The notes under the pieces were generated by a model. It saw only the letters and a program-made list of their open reading frames with translations. It did no database searches and was not told the DNA's origin. The position numbers were made by a program, and so were the translations under genes. Positions 15,573 to 23,128 of a DNA stretch of 52,333 nt are shown here, piece after piece. How positions within the stretch are numbered: position 1 is the stretch's first letter; each line of letters starts with the position of its first letter. The stretch comes from Stagnimonas sp. (lineage in GTDB: Bacteria; Pseudomonadota; Gammaproteobacteria; Nevskiales; Nevskiaceae), in assembly GCA_030652575.1 (NCBI GenBank), contig JAUSQI010000156.1:1-52333 (forward strand). Reading direction: 5' to 3'.

Positions 15573-17950
15573 GCGTGCTACGACTCGCAGCAGCGACGCT
15601 GCTGGCCATCCTCGCAACCATCGCAACCGCGCAGAATGAGCAGCCTGAAACGGCCCGCCCGACCGAGCTGGATCACGTCACCATCACCGCTACGCGCGTG
15701 GCGCAGACGCTTGAAAAAGTGCCGGCCTCGGTGACCTCGATCAACGAGGAGTTTCTGCGCGAGCGCGCCGTCAGCGGCTTTCAGGAGGCCGCCGACTACG
15801 CCGCCAACGTCACCATGAATGTCTCCGGTTCAGCCGGGCAGTTCGTGATCCGTGGCCTGGGCACGCCCGACACCAACCTGGGCTTTGATCCGTCTGTGGG
15901 CACCGTGGTGGATGGCGTCTATTACGGCCGCGCCAACTTTCTCTCGGCGTTCTTCAACGACGTGCATCACTTCGAGATTCTGCGTGGGCCGCAGGGCACG
16001 CTGTTCGGCAAGAACTCGACCGCCGGCCTGTTCAATGTGGTCACCAACAAGCCGGGCCCGGTGTTCGCGTTCGACGGCGAGGTGCTCAACCGCGGCTATG
16101 GCGATTTCACCGTGCGGCCGGCGCTGTCGATCCCCATCAACAAGGACTTCGGCATTCGGCTCTCCGGCAGCTTCAAGAACGGCGACCGCAACACGCTCTA
16201 CAACACCGAGCTCGACCGGCCGGAAGAAAACGAAGAGATCAACAGCCTGCGCCTGCGCGCCCGCTACGCCACCGACAATGGCGTGGCGCTGGACTTCACC
16301 GCCTTGCGCTCGCGCTTCACGCAGAACAACTCCAACTTCCAGCTCACCGACATCAGCGCGGCGATGGAAACCACCATCCGCCAGTACGACCCCGACTACG
16401 ACGACCACTTCAGCAACCGCACCGTCTCCACCGACTACCCGAGTGCGGAACAGTCCACCATCAGCAGCTATGCGATGACGCTCGAATCGCCGCTGCCCAG
16501 CTTCGGCACCATCAACAATTTCAAGCTCACGGCCATCACCGCGTACGCCGAGTCCAAGGCCGGGCAGCGCAACATCGACGCCGACTTCACGCCCATCCCC
16601 TTCATCAGCGACAGCCTCATCGAGCCCAGCATCTACCGGCAGGTGTCGGAAGAGATCCGCTTCACCGGCAACGGCAAGGACCTGTTCGGCTACGGCCACG
16701 GCATCAGCTTCATCGCCGGCATCTATCTCTCCAAGGCCAGCTACGGCGCATCGGACCTGTTCAATCTGGAAAGCCTCGATGGCGCGCTGGCCTACTGCAC
16801 CGCATCCGATGCCGGCGGGCCGGGCAACTGCAACGAGAACATCCCCGCCGGCGCGGGCGGCCTGGGCACCACGGTGGCGATGACGCTGCGGGACATTTTG
16901 CCGCTGCTCGACCCCACCGGCATCAACACCCAGAACGTGCAGACCCGGCTCACGCAGAACGAGCAGACCATTGCCGGCTTCGGCCAGTTTGAATACAACT
17001 TTCTGCCCAAATGGGCGGTGATCGGCGGCCTGCGCTACGGCGCCTTCCGCAAGGATGGCCTGGCGGAAGCCACGGTATCGAGCCCCATCATCGGCTTCAT
17101 CGCCAATGCCGAAGACCACCAGACGCCGCTCGCCCGCAAGGAGGGCGACTACTCGCCCAAGGGCGGCCTCAAGTTTTCGCCCAGCAAGCAGGTGTCGCAT
17201 TACTTCACCTACGCGCGCGGCTACAAGAATGGCGGCTTCAACGGCCTGCCGCTGCGCAGCACTGAAAACGAGTATGGCCCCGAGCGCGCCACCAGCTACG
17301 AGTTCGGCACCAAGGCACGCCTCTACAAGGGCCGCATGCGCGTCAGCGGCTCGGCGTTTTTCACCGACTTCAGCAACCTGCAGGTCTCCACCTTTCTGGG
17401 CAACCGCTTTCTGGTGCTCAACGCCGGGCGGGCCGAATCACGCGGCGGTGAAGTCGACTTTCAATGGCTGCCCGAAGCGGTACCGTTCCTGATGTTTCGC
17501 AGCAGCGTGGGCTACACCGATGCCCGCTACCGCGACTACCCCAACGGCCCCTGCTACGCCGACGCCAGCAACTGTACCCAGCAGGATCTCTCCGGCAAGC
17601 GCCTGCCCTACGCGCCACGCTGGACGGCGGCCGTCGCGCCCAATTTCTTCTTCCCCCTCGGCAACGGCCTGAGCGGCGCGCTGGGGCTGGACTGGGTCTT
17701 CCGCAGCAGCCGGTTTCTGGACGTGGACCTCGACCCCCGCAAGAAGCAGGGCGCGACCAACCTCTACAACGCCTTCTTCATCATCAGCGACCACAGCAAG
17801 CAGTGGGCGATCAACCTCGGCGTGCGCAACATCACCAACACCCGCTACTACGACCAGAAACTCAGCCAGCCCCTGGCCCCTGGCAACTTCGCCTCCTCCG
17901 GCATCAACGAGCCGCGGCTGTTCACGCAGAGCATCAGTTATTCGTTTTAG
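15569..17950 (+). CDS. TonB-dependent outer-membrane receptor
   Basis: A 793-residue receptor: signal peptide (ends IATAQ), TonB-box-like segment LDHVTITATR (about 32-41), plug domain (about 45-160) with VIRGLGTPDTN and EILRGPQGTLFGKNSTAG, then a 22-strand-type barrel ending in an aromatic residue (SISYSF). There is no STN signalling domain, so it is not a sigma-regulator receptor. It is coupled to the MlaC/HpnM-like gene by ATGA overlap, which is unusual and hints at a lipid-like or terpenoid ligand. The plug/barrel style resembles receptors for hydrophobic substrates in sphingomonads and Nevskia-like bacteria. The TonB2-type operon 5 kb away could energise it. Confidence 0.93.
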   Translation: MSVLRLAAATLLAILATIATAQNEQPETARPTELDHVTITATRVAQTLEKVPASVTSINEEFLRERAVSGFQEAADYAANVTMNVSGSAGQFVIRGLGTPDTNLGFDPSVGTVVDGVYYGRANFLSAFFNDVHHFEILRGPQGTLFGKNSTAGLFNVVTNKPGPVFAFDGEVLNRGYGDFTVRPALSIPINKDFGIRLSGSFKNGDRNTLYNTELDRPEENEEINSLRLRARYATDNGVALDFTALRSRFTQNNSNFQLTDISAAMETTIRQYDPDYDDHFSNRTVSTDYPSAEQSTISSYAMTLESPLPSFGTINNFKLTAITAYAESKAGQRNIDADFTPIPFISDSLIEPSIYRQVSEEIRFTGNGKDLFGYGHGISFIAGIYLSKASYGASDLFNLESLDGALAYCTASDAGGPGNCNENIPAGAGGLGTTVAMTLRDILPLLDPTGINTQNVQTRLTQNEQTIAGFGQFEYNFLPKWAVIGGLRYGAFRKDGLAEATVSSPIIGFIANAEDHQTPLARKEGDYSPKGGLKFSPSKQVSHYFTYARGYKNGGFNGLPLRSTENEYGPERATSYEFGTKARLYKGRMRVSGSAFFTDFSNLQVSTFLGNRFLVLNAGRAESRGGEVDFQWLPEAVPFLMFRSSVGYTDARYRDYPNGPCYADASNCTQQDLSGKRLPYAPRWTAAVAPNFFFPLGNGLSGALGLDWVFRSSRFLDVDLDPRKKQGATNLYNAFFIISDHSKQWAINLGVRNITNTRYYDQKLSQPLAPGNFASSGINEPRLFTQSISYSF

Positions 17951-17994
17951 CGGTTGCACCGGTAGACGCCCTGTGGTGCTGCCCGTCATAGCCA

Positions 17995-18126
17995 TCAGCC
18001 GTGGCTGGTCGCGTTGACAGATGTCGTTTCAGTTCTCACGCTGTAGTGCAAGGTGTGGTTGTGTTCATGCACTTAATCGAGCAATCGAGGCTTTTGCGGC
18101 ATTGACGCTTTTGTCGGAACGGCCAT
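17995..18126 (-). pseudogene. N-terminal relic of an integron-type tyrosine integrase
   Basis: The minus strand from an ATG at 18126 reads MAVPTKASMPQKPRLLD, an in-frame TAA, then VHEHNHTLHYSVRTETTSVN before a TGA at 17995. KPRLLD(Q)V...LHYSxRTExxYV is the opening of IntI-type integron integrases. The TAA sits where Gln (CAA) is expected, a one-base change. The catalytic domain is missing: after about 40 codons the sequence is unrelated and the receptor gene ends 44 bases further on. The orientation, facing away from the GNAT cassette, is that of intI next to attI. Related phage integrases share part of the motif, so the integron assignment is an inference strengthened by the attC-like sites nearby. 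Confidence 0.65.
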
Positions 18127-18391
18127 TTCGCACCTCACAACAATAAGTAAGGGGAATCATGGACATGCGGACGATTGTTAGTTTTTGCCGTCGAATTGCC
18201 GCCGTGATAGGCGGAAGCTGTTTGCACTGGTCCATAACGTCCAGAAGCTGCAAGGCAAAGCGCCTTGAGAAGATGCTTTGGAAACGATCGGTAACCGCAG
18301 TATGGTCAGCCACAGGACAGAGCGGCCCGGGGAGTCGACGTGAGGCGAGTGATGATCGAATTGCCGACCACACCGCGAAAAATCACAGACC

Positions 18392-18423
18392 AAAACTCAT
18401 GCGCCTTTGGCACGCGAGTTTTT
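18392..18423 (+). terminator. Hairpin with T-run
   Basis: AAAACTC..GCG pairs with CGC.GAGTTTT around a CCTTTGGCA loop with a 2-base bulge, followed by T residues. It could end any transcript entering from the left. Its 3' part overlaps the attC-like half site. Confidence 0.4.
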
Positions 18424-18440
18424 CTACAGGCTCGTTAGAG
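18419..18440 (+). repeat. attC-like right half site upstream of GNAT gene
   Basis: TTTTTCTACAG (18419-18429), then GCTC and GTTAGAG (18434-18440). The whole segment is an inverted match to 18917-18947 on the other side of the GNAT gene. GTTAGAG fits the GTTRRRY core except at the last base, and is perfectly complementary to the downstream CTCTAAC. Confidence 0.55.
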
Positions 18441-18451
18441 GGTTTCTGCCA

Positions 18452-18922
18452 ATGATGCGCAACGCTTCTCCCAAAGACTTCCAATTCATTTTCAACCTCG
18501 TGCTAGCGGAAGCAAAGAATGGACATTTTGTACGTGAGCTATTGATTCCAGCGGCTACCCGCGGTTTTGAGATCGAACTTAAATCCGTGCTGGTTAATCG
18601 TGTTCGCCACAATGGAATTCAAGCCTACGCACTGGTCTGGGAAAGAAATTCAAAGCCAATTGGTTTTGTCATCATGTCTGCCGGTCCAGACAACAAGGGA
18701 AATGAACTTTGGATGTCAGCGCTTTCGTCTGAGCAGCGCGGAAGTGGCGAAGGAAAAAAGATGGTGTCTGAAATTCTTCGTCAGTTCAAAGGGAAGAATC
18801 TCGCGCTCTTTGCCCGTTGCGCGCCGGAGTCCGAAGCTATGTTCCACATCCTCACAACCAATGGATTCAGCCATGTCGACACAGGCGAGCAAGACTCTCG
18901 CGGCCTCATGTACACCCTCTAA
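18452..18922 (+). CDS. GNAT-family acetyltransferase, probable integron cassette gene
   Basis: A 156-residue protein starting MMRNASPKDF. The central GNAT core has a beta strand AYALVWERNSKPIGFVIMS, then the acetyl-CoA loop QRGSGEGKKMV (Q/R-x-x-G-x-G pattern, near residue 100), and a C-terminal MFHILTTNGF helix-strand typical of the fold. The substrate is unknown. The DNA is less GC-rich than its neighbours. The start lies 11 bases after a GTTAGAG core-like site, and the TAA stop lies inside CTCTAAC, both typical of integron cassettes, where GNATs are common. A hairpin follows at 18973-19004. Confidence 0.72.
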   Translation: MMRNASPKDFQFIFNLVLAEAKNGHFVRELLIPAATRGFEIELKSVLVNRVRHNGIQAYALVWERNSKPIGFVIMSAGPDNKGNELWMSALSSEQRGSGEGKKMVSEILRQFKGKNLALFARCAPESEAMFHILTTNGFSHVDTGEQDSRGLMYTL

Positions 18923-18947
18923 CCCTGCGTTCGAGGCTGTAGAAAAA
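18917..18947 (+). repeat. attC-like left half site overlapping GNAT stop codon
   Basis: CTCTAAC (18917-18923) contains the GNAT TAA stop, then CCTGCGTT, then CGAGGCTGTAGAAAAA (18932-18947). The arms are complementary to TTTTTCTACAG-GCTC and GTTAGAG at 18419-18440, with the CCTGCGTT segment as the unpaired spacer expected in attC hairpins. No matching right half follows, so the site appears truncated. Confidence 0.55.
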
Positions 18948-18972
18948 CCCCAGATTCAATCCTGATTTAGCA

Positions 18973-19004
18973 CACAAGCCGCTGCTCTTATGCAGCGGCT
19001 TGTG
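18973..19004 (+). terminator. Perfect 13-bp hairpin downstream of GNAT gene
   Basis: CACAAGCCGCTGC pairs exactly with GCAGCGGCTTGTG around a 6-base loop (TCTTAT), followed by GTTTCT. It is strong enough to stop transcription, although the T-run is short. It is about 50 bases after the GNAT stop. Confidence 0.55.
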
Positions 19005-19023
19005 GTTTCTGGAAGGAGCTTTC

Positions 19024-19134
19024 ATGGCGCGTCAAACCCGTCGATCCGCACCGATCGAAGATGCTGCCGGTGCGCTTGACCGACCAGATCCAGCCCGGCA
19101 CTTCAGGCGCTTGAAAACGGTCATACCACAGTGA
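19024..19134 (+). CDS. Short ORF with strong ribosome-binding site (possible gene fragment)
   Basis: A 36-residue basic peptide beginning MARQTRRSAPIEDAAG, preceded by GGAAGGAG at ideal spacing. It ends in the operator region just before mazE. I do not recognise it. It may be the surviving start of a gene cut by rearrangement, or a leader peptide for the toxin-antitoxin pair. Confidence 0.3.
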   Translation: MARQTRRSAPIEDAAGALDRPDPARHFRRLKTVIPQ

Positions 19135-19138
19135 TACC
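19123..19138 (+). promoter_or_regulatory. Direct-repeat operator candidate of mazEF pair
   Basis: ATACC occurs at 19123-19127 and again at 19134-19138, an 11-base period, 9 bases before the mazE start codon. TTGAAA at 19111-19116 could be a -35. The arrangement resembles the 11-base direct repeats before the first TA pair (1200-1218). Autoregulation is inferred. Confidence 0.4.
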
Positions 19139-19146
19139 TTGATGGC

Positions 19147-19383
19147 ATGAAAGTAGCCATCTCAGTGCCCGACACAATCTTCCACGAAGCAGAGATGCTT
19201 GCTTCGGCCCTTAACAAGTCACGCAGCCAGCTCTATGCCGAAGCACTGGCAGGGTTTGTTCGCACACATAGCGCGCACAACATCACGCAACGCATCAACG
19301 CCGTTTGTGCCCGCGAATCCACAAGGCTCGACCCTGCTTTTGCTGCGGCTCAATTCAGGGTGCTGAGCCGTGAGACGTGGTGA
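19147..19383 (+). CDS. MazE-like ribbon-helix-helix antitoxin
   Basis: A 78-residue protein. Residues 1-45 form a ribbon-helix-helix domain (MKVAISVPDTIFHEAEML then ALNKSRSQLYAEAL), typical of CopG/MazE-type antitoxins that bind their own promoter. The C-terminal part is the expected flexible toxin-binding tail. It overlaps the toxin gene by 14 bases. It lies in the accessory stretch between the receptor and pckA. Confidence 0.8.
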   Translation: MKVAISVPDTIFHEAEMLASALNKSRSQLYAEALAGFVRTHSAHNITQRINAVCARESTRLDPAFAAAQFRVLSRETW

Positions 19384-19708
19384 GGTCTGGTGGGCCGACC
19401 TGCCCGATCCAGTCGGTTCCGGGCCGGGCATGAGGCGTCCCGTGCTTGTCATACAAGCCAACCCTTTCAATGAAAGCCATATTGCCACTGCGATTGTGTC
19501 CATCATCACGTCCAATCTTGGGCTGGCGGATTTCCCGGGGAACGTGCGCATCAGCAAAGCGGAATCTGGCCTTCCAAAACCTTCCGTCGTCAATGTTTCG
19601 CAGTTGCTAACCATTAACCGGAGTTTGTTCGCTGAGAGAGTCAAAATGCTCCCCGTGTCGTGTCTCCAGCGGGTTGATGAGGGCGTTCGGTTGGTATTGG
19701 CACTATGA
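19370..19708 (+). CDS. MazF/PemK endoribonuclease toxin
   Basis: A 112-residue toxin of normal MazF length. It opens MRRGEVWWADLPDPVGSGPG, the MazF signature RGEVWWxDL with the Pro/Gly loop, then RRPVLVIQ and a C-terminal VNVSQLLTINRSLF region that contributes active-site residues. It would cleave mRNA at short sequence motifs. GTG start, overlapping mazE by 14 bases, so translation is coupled. It is unrelated in detail to the MazF-like toxin at 432-878, so the window carries two different members. Confidence 0.87.
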   Translation: MRRGEVWWADLPDPVGSGPGMRRPVLVIQANPFNESHIATAIVSIITSNLGLADFPGNVRISKAESGLPKPSVVNVSQLLTINRSLFAERVKMLPVSCLQRVDEGVRLVLAL

Positions 19709-19714
19709 GCACGC

Positions 19715-20010
19715 AGCTATAGCGGCAAAAGTGCAAGGCCACTGCATGAGCATGGTTCTCTACTTTCTTGGAGAAGCCATTGGTCAACCGGGTGAAGCGC
19801 GGCATCCCGCATCCCCATTCTGATCGTGAGGTTCTGCCGCTCGACGTAGCTTGTTGAAATGCGTTTGGGATCAGCCGTGCCACAAACCGCACCCTTGAGC
19901 ACCCAGCACGCAGCACGTCCCAGGGCTGTAGCGCCTCTCGGCGGTCTTCTCCGGCATTTCCTGATACAGCTTGGAGATGATGCCGTAGTCGATCTCCTGG
20001 CCAGGAGCCG
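19715..20010 (-). pseudogene. IS1-family-type transposase relic, frameshifted
   Basis: Three minus-strand frames read in turn give one IS1-like transposase C-terminus: DYGIISKLYQEMPEKTAERRYSP (about 19990-19920), then ISTSYVERQNLTIRM (about 19865-19820), then RFTRLTNGFSKKVENHAHAV (about 19800-19740). At least two frameshifts separate them. The N-terminal half and both insertion-sequence ends are missing or unrecognisable. It is a decayed element, consistent with this stretch being an insertion hot spot. Confidence 0.75.
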
Positions 20011-20250
20011 CCCGCCTCAAGCTCATCGAGGAACCGTAGTCGGAAGCTCATGGCATCGGGCAGCGCGGCTGCTTGCCCTTCCAGATCAACGAAAAAATGT
20101 CTTCAGGCACGGTCGGAGCCTGTATTGCAGGTGCGTTCTTCATGGGGGCTTTCCCAGGGCTGACCCATAGACCCAGAGGCTGGCAAATAGCCTCTTAGAG
20201 GCCTTCAGGATTCCTCAATCTCCGGCTCGACCATCAGAATAATGTGTGAC

Positions 20251-20259
20251 TGGTATGAT
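20251..20259 (+). promoter_or_regulatory. Extended -10 promoter candidate for pckA
   Basis: TGGTATGAT fits an extended -10 (TGn-TATGAT) in an AT-rich patch 70 bases before the pckA start. No good -35 is present. TGTGA (20245-20249) and TCACA (20268-20272) form an inverted pair around it, but their spacing is wrong for a CRP site. Confidence 0.4.
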
Positions 20260-20328
20260 AATAAAAATCACATTCAATTAGTGGTTCTGCCGTACGCCTC
20301 GTTCACACAGCCCTGGAGCCTTGCCCCC

Positions 20329-21897
20329 ATGAGAAAACCTAGATTGATGACTGCCAGCCCTGCGCAGCACAGCCAGTTGGAAGCTGCTGCGCTGGTGCGG
20401 CTTGCCGTGCAACGCAACGAAGGGGAGTTGACCAATGCGGGGGCGCTATCCGTGGTCACCGGCAGCCGCACCGGGCGTTCGCCCAAGGATCGCTACATCG
20501 TCCGTGATGCCATCACCGAAACGACTGTGGACTGGGGCAGCGTCAACCAGCCCTTCAGTGCCGCCCATTTCGATGCCTTGTGGGGGCGCGCGGAGTATTG
20601 GCTGGCTGGCAGAGACCGTTTCTATTCCGAACTGCATATCGGCGCACACGAGGCGTATTACCTGCCAGTCAAAGTCCGCACCGAGACCGCTTGGCACACG
20701 CTGTTTGCCCGCAACATGTTCATCCGCCCGGAGCACTACAACCCGCAGGGCAAGGCCGAGTGGGAGGTCATCAACGTGCCGGGCTTCGTCTGCGAGCCGG
20801 AGCGTGACCATACCCATTCCGAGGCTGCGGTCATCCTCAACTTCGCCAGGCGGCAGGTGCTCATCGCCGGGATGCGTTACGCCGGCGAGATGAAGAAGGC
20901 GCTGTTCTCGGTGCAGAACTTTCTGCTGCCGGAGCAAGACGTGCTGCCCATGCACTGCTCGGCCAACGTCGGGGAGAAGGGCGATACCAGTTTGTTCTTC
21001 GGCCTCTCTGGCACTGGCAAGACCACGCTGTCGGCTGACACCACGCGCTACCTGATTGGCGACGACGAGCATGGCTGGGCCAAGGGCGCGGTCTTCAACA
21101 TCGAGGGTGGTTGCTACGCCAAGACGATCAATCTTTCGCGCGAGAACGAGCCGGTGATCTGGGAGGCCATCCGCTTCGGGGCCATCATCGAAAACGTGGT
21201 GGTGCATCCCGAAACCCTGCGCGCCGACTACGACGACACCCGCCTGTCGGAGAACGGCCGCTGCTCGTACCCCCTGGAGCATGTTGCCAAGCGGGTCAGC
21301 AGCAACATGGCTGGCGAGCCGAAGGTAGTGATCTTTCTCACCTGCGATGTGACGGGGGTGCTGCCGCCGGTGGCGATGCTCTCGCAGGAGGCTGCGGCCT
21401 ATCACTTTCTGAGTGGCTATACCGCGCGTGTGGGCTCTACCGAAATGGGGGCAGCGCCAGGCATCCAGCCGACGTTCTCCGCCTGTTTTGGCGCTCCCTT
21501 CATGCCGCGCCCGGCCAGCGAATATGCCGAACTGCTGATGCAGCGCATCGCTGACTTCAACTCGCGCGTGTATCTGGTCAACACCGGCTGGACGGGCGGC
21601 AGTGGTGGCCCCGGCGGCAACGGCAAACGCTTCCCCATCCCGGTTACGCGCCAGATCATCGACGCCTGCCAGAGCGGGATGCTGATCGGCTGCCAGACCG
21701 AGCATCTGGGCGTGCTCAATCTCGATATTCCGAAGGACATCCCCGGCATTCCAAAGCGCATGCTGGACCCTTTGAAAGCGTGGATCAGTCCTGAGGACTA
21801 CACCCGCGAAGCCATCAAGCTCGCTGCACTGTTCAAGGCCAATATCCAGAAGTTCAAGGTCAGTGAGGCGATCGCCGCTGCTGGCCCGCGCGGCTGA
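20329..21897 (+). CDS. pckA: Phosphoenolpyruvate carboxykinase (ATP)
   Basis: A 522-residue enzyme converting oxaloacetate + ATP to phosphoenolpyruvate, the entry step of gluconeogenesis. The sequence shows [14 protein letters not shown] near residue 45, the P-loop-like kinase motif GLSGTGKTT (about 225-233), the metal-binding GDDEHGW just after, and TGWTGG near 420. Length fits the ATP-dependent family. I chose the ATG at 20329 (GGAG 12 bases upstream); an ATG at 20347 is also possible. The longer frame from 20242 is rejected because it reads through the promoter. A spermidine-synthase-like gene follows by 8 bases. Confidence 0.96.
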   Translation: MRKPRLMTASPAQHSQLEAAALVRLAVQRNEGELTNAGALSVVTGSRTGRSPKDRYIVRDAITETTVDWGSVNQPFSAAHFDALWGRAEYWLAGRDRFYSELHIGAHEAYYLPVKVRTETAWHTLFARNMFIRPEHYNPQGKAEWEVINVPGFVCEPERDHTHSEAAVILNFARRQVLIAGMRYAGEMKKALFSVQNFLLPEQDVLPMHCSANVGEKGDTSLFFGLSGTGKTTLSADTTRYLIGDDEHGWAKGAVFNIEGGCYAKTINLSRENEPVIWEAIRFGAIIENVVVHPETLRADYDDTRLSENGRCSYPLEHVAKRVSSNMAGEPKVVIFLTCDVTGVLPPVAMLSQEAAAYHFLSGYTARVGSTEMGAAPGIQPTFSACFGAPFMPRPASEYAELLMQRIADFNSRVYLVNTGWTGGSGGPGGNGKRFPIPVTRQIIDACQSGMLIGCQTEHLGVLNLDIPKDIPGIPKRMLDPLKAWISPEDYTREAIKLAALFKANIQKFKVSEAIAAAGPRG

Positions 21898-21905
21898 TTG
21901 CTGAC

Positions 21906-22889
21906 ATGACCCTGTTCAATGCGGTTCAGGCGGACGTCGGCGAGGAAGACGATGCCAGCGCGTCGGAGTGCATCTGGCACTGCATCCCCGCCGAGGGTCT
22001 GTGGACTGGCGAGCTGCTGTGGCTGCACGAGCCGCGCGATGTGAACCTGCATCACGCCCTCAAGCAGGTTCGCAACGGCAAATACAAAAAGCCGTTTGCG
22101 CTCGACAGCATCCGCACCCGTCGCCTGCATTTTTCACTGCGCTATGTGCAGAGTGAGATGCTGCTGGATTTCCCCAATGCACTGGTGTTCTCCTACACCC
22201 GGCAGATGGCGGGTTTCCTGCTGTTCTGCCCGCGCCCGGAGAAGGTCGTGGTCGTCGGGCTGGGCGGTGGTTCGCTGACCAAGTTCTGCCACGAGCAGCT
22301 GCCTTCCGCGCGCATCACCACGGTGGAGATTGACCCGGAGGTCATCGCGTTTGGCGAGCTGTTCCATCTGCCACCGCAGAGCGCGCGTCATCGCGTTGTG
22401 CAGGCGGATGCCGCCGAGTATCTGCCCACCCTCGCCAATCTCGCCGATGTGGTCTTGCTGGATGGCTGTGACGAACAGGGCATCGCGCCCGCCTTTTGCG
22501 ACCCGGAGTTCTTCTCGCGCCTGCGTAGCCGCCTGCGCCCGCAGGGCATGGTGGTGGTCAACATCATCGGCCTGGTGGGCCGGGCCACGACCTTGCTCAA
22601 CAATCTCCGCTGCGCCTTTGCCGATCAGGTGATCGTGCTCAACGCCCGTTCCGCCGACAACCGGATCGTGTTTGCCTTCAACGATCCCTGGATGCAGCCG
22701 GATTGGCAGCAGATCGAGGCGCGGGCCGAGCGGCTCACCAAGCAGTGCGGGATGGACTTCCACCAGATCGCCCGCTTTCTGCGCACCGCTGCCGGGATGC
22801 AGCTTTCAGGCTCGTATCTGCCGCCGCTGGTGCCGCCGCGCATACGCAACAAGCGGCGCGAGGCGATTCGCCACATCTTCCGCGAATGA
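21906..22889 (+). CDS. Spermidine synthase-like methyltransferase-fold protein
   Basis: A 327-residue protein with a Rossmann nucleotide-binding motif VVVVGLGGGSLTKF (about 112-125), an acidic strand end TTVEIDPEV, and a VVLLDGCDEQG segment, as in the spermine/spermidine synthase superfamily. Members either use decarboxylated S-adenosylmethionine or are orphan paralogues. The N-terminal region is longer and atypical for SpeE, so polyamine synthesis is not assured. It is cotranscribed with pckA (8-base gap) and the DUF2970 gene (11-base gap). Confidence 0.8.
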   Translation: MTLFNAVQADVGEEDDASASECIWHCIPAEGLWTGELLWLHEPRDVNLHHALKQVRNGKYKKPFALDSIRTRRLHFSLRYVQSEMLLDFPNALVFSYTRQMAGFLLFCPRPEKVVVVGLGGGSLTKFCHEQLPSARITTVEIDPEVIAFGELFHLPPQSARHRVVQADAAEYLPTLANLADVVLLDGCDEQGIAPAFCDPEFFSRLRSRLRPQGMVVVNIIGLVGRATTLLNNLRCAFADQVIVLNARSADNRIVFAFNDPWMQPDWQQIEARAERLTKQCGMDFHQIARFLRTAAGMQLSGSYLPPLVPPRIRNKRREAIRHIFRE

Positions 22890-22900
22890 GGTCTCTCACC

Positions 22901-23128
22901 ATGAATGCACCGACACCCCAAAAGCCCGATCAGAAACCCGGCCTCATCAGCGGCATCGTGAGCGCGCTGGCGGCGCTCATCGGCATTCAGAGCAGCCGCA
23001 ACCGGGAGCGTGATTTCAAGCGCGCCAAGCCTGAAGTGCTGATCTTCGGCGGCATGATCGCGGTGATGCTGTTCATTGTCTGCGTGCTGTTTGCGGTGCG
23101 GGTGGCGATGCAGCACGCCAGTCAGTAG
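22901..23128 (+). CDS. DUF2970 small membrane protein
   Basis: A 75-residue protein with a hydrophobic segment (SALAALIGIQ), then RNRERDFKRAKP and a C-terminal membrane helix (about 50-70). SxxNRERDF followed by a helix is the DUF2970 pattern; its function is unknown. A GAGG lies 9 bases upstream of the ATG at 22901. Its stop overlaps the convergent GNAT gene by 7 bases. Confidence 0.85.
   Translation: MNAPTPQKPDQKPGLISGIVSALAALIGIQSSRNRERDFKRAKPEVLIFGGMIAVMLFIVCVLFAVRVAMQHASQ

Larger units (their letters stand above)
17951..18451. other. Non-coding stretch with integron remains
   Basis: About 500 bases between the receptor and the GNAT gene. It holds the integrase relic (17995-18126), a region of about 300 bases where an attI site would be expected, a hairpin with a T-run (18392-18423) and an attC-like half site (18419-18440). 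A 98-codon open frame at 18159-18455 has a good SD (AAGGGG) but no recognisable content, and I do not call it a gene. Confidence 0.5.
19709..20328. other. Degenerate stretch between mazF and pckA
   Basis: About 620 bases without an intact gene. It contains the IS1-type transposase relic (19715-20010), a 31-codon minus-strand frame at 20048-20143 (MKNAPAIQAPTVPEDIF...) that I do not recognise and that overlaps the next downstream frame by ATGA, and the pckA promoter region near 20240-20280. Confidence 0.5.

Noticed and set aside
18159-18455. 98-codon open frame with a good SD in the integron remnant region
   Set aside because: No recognisable motif, Arg/Ser/Trp-rich, and it runs through the hairpin and attC-like half site; kept only as a note.
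20245-20272. TGTGA...TCACA pair before pckA as a CRP site
   Set aside because: The half sites are 18 bases apart instead of 6, so they do not make a CRP operator.
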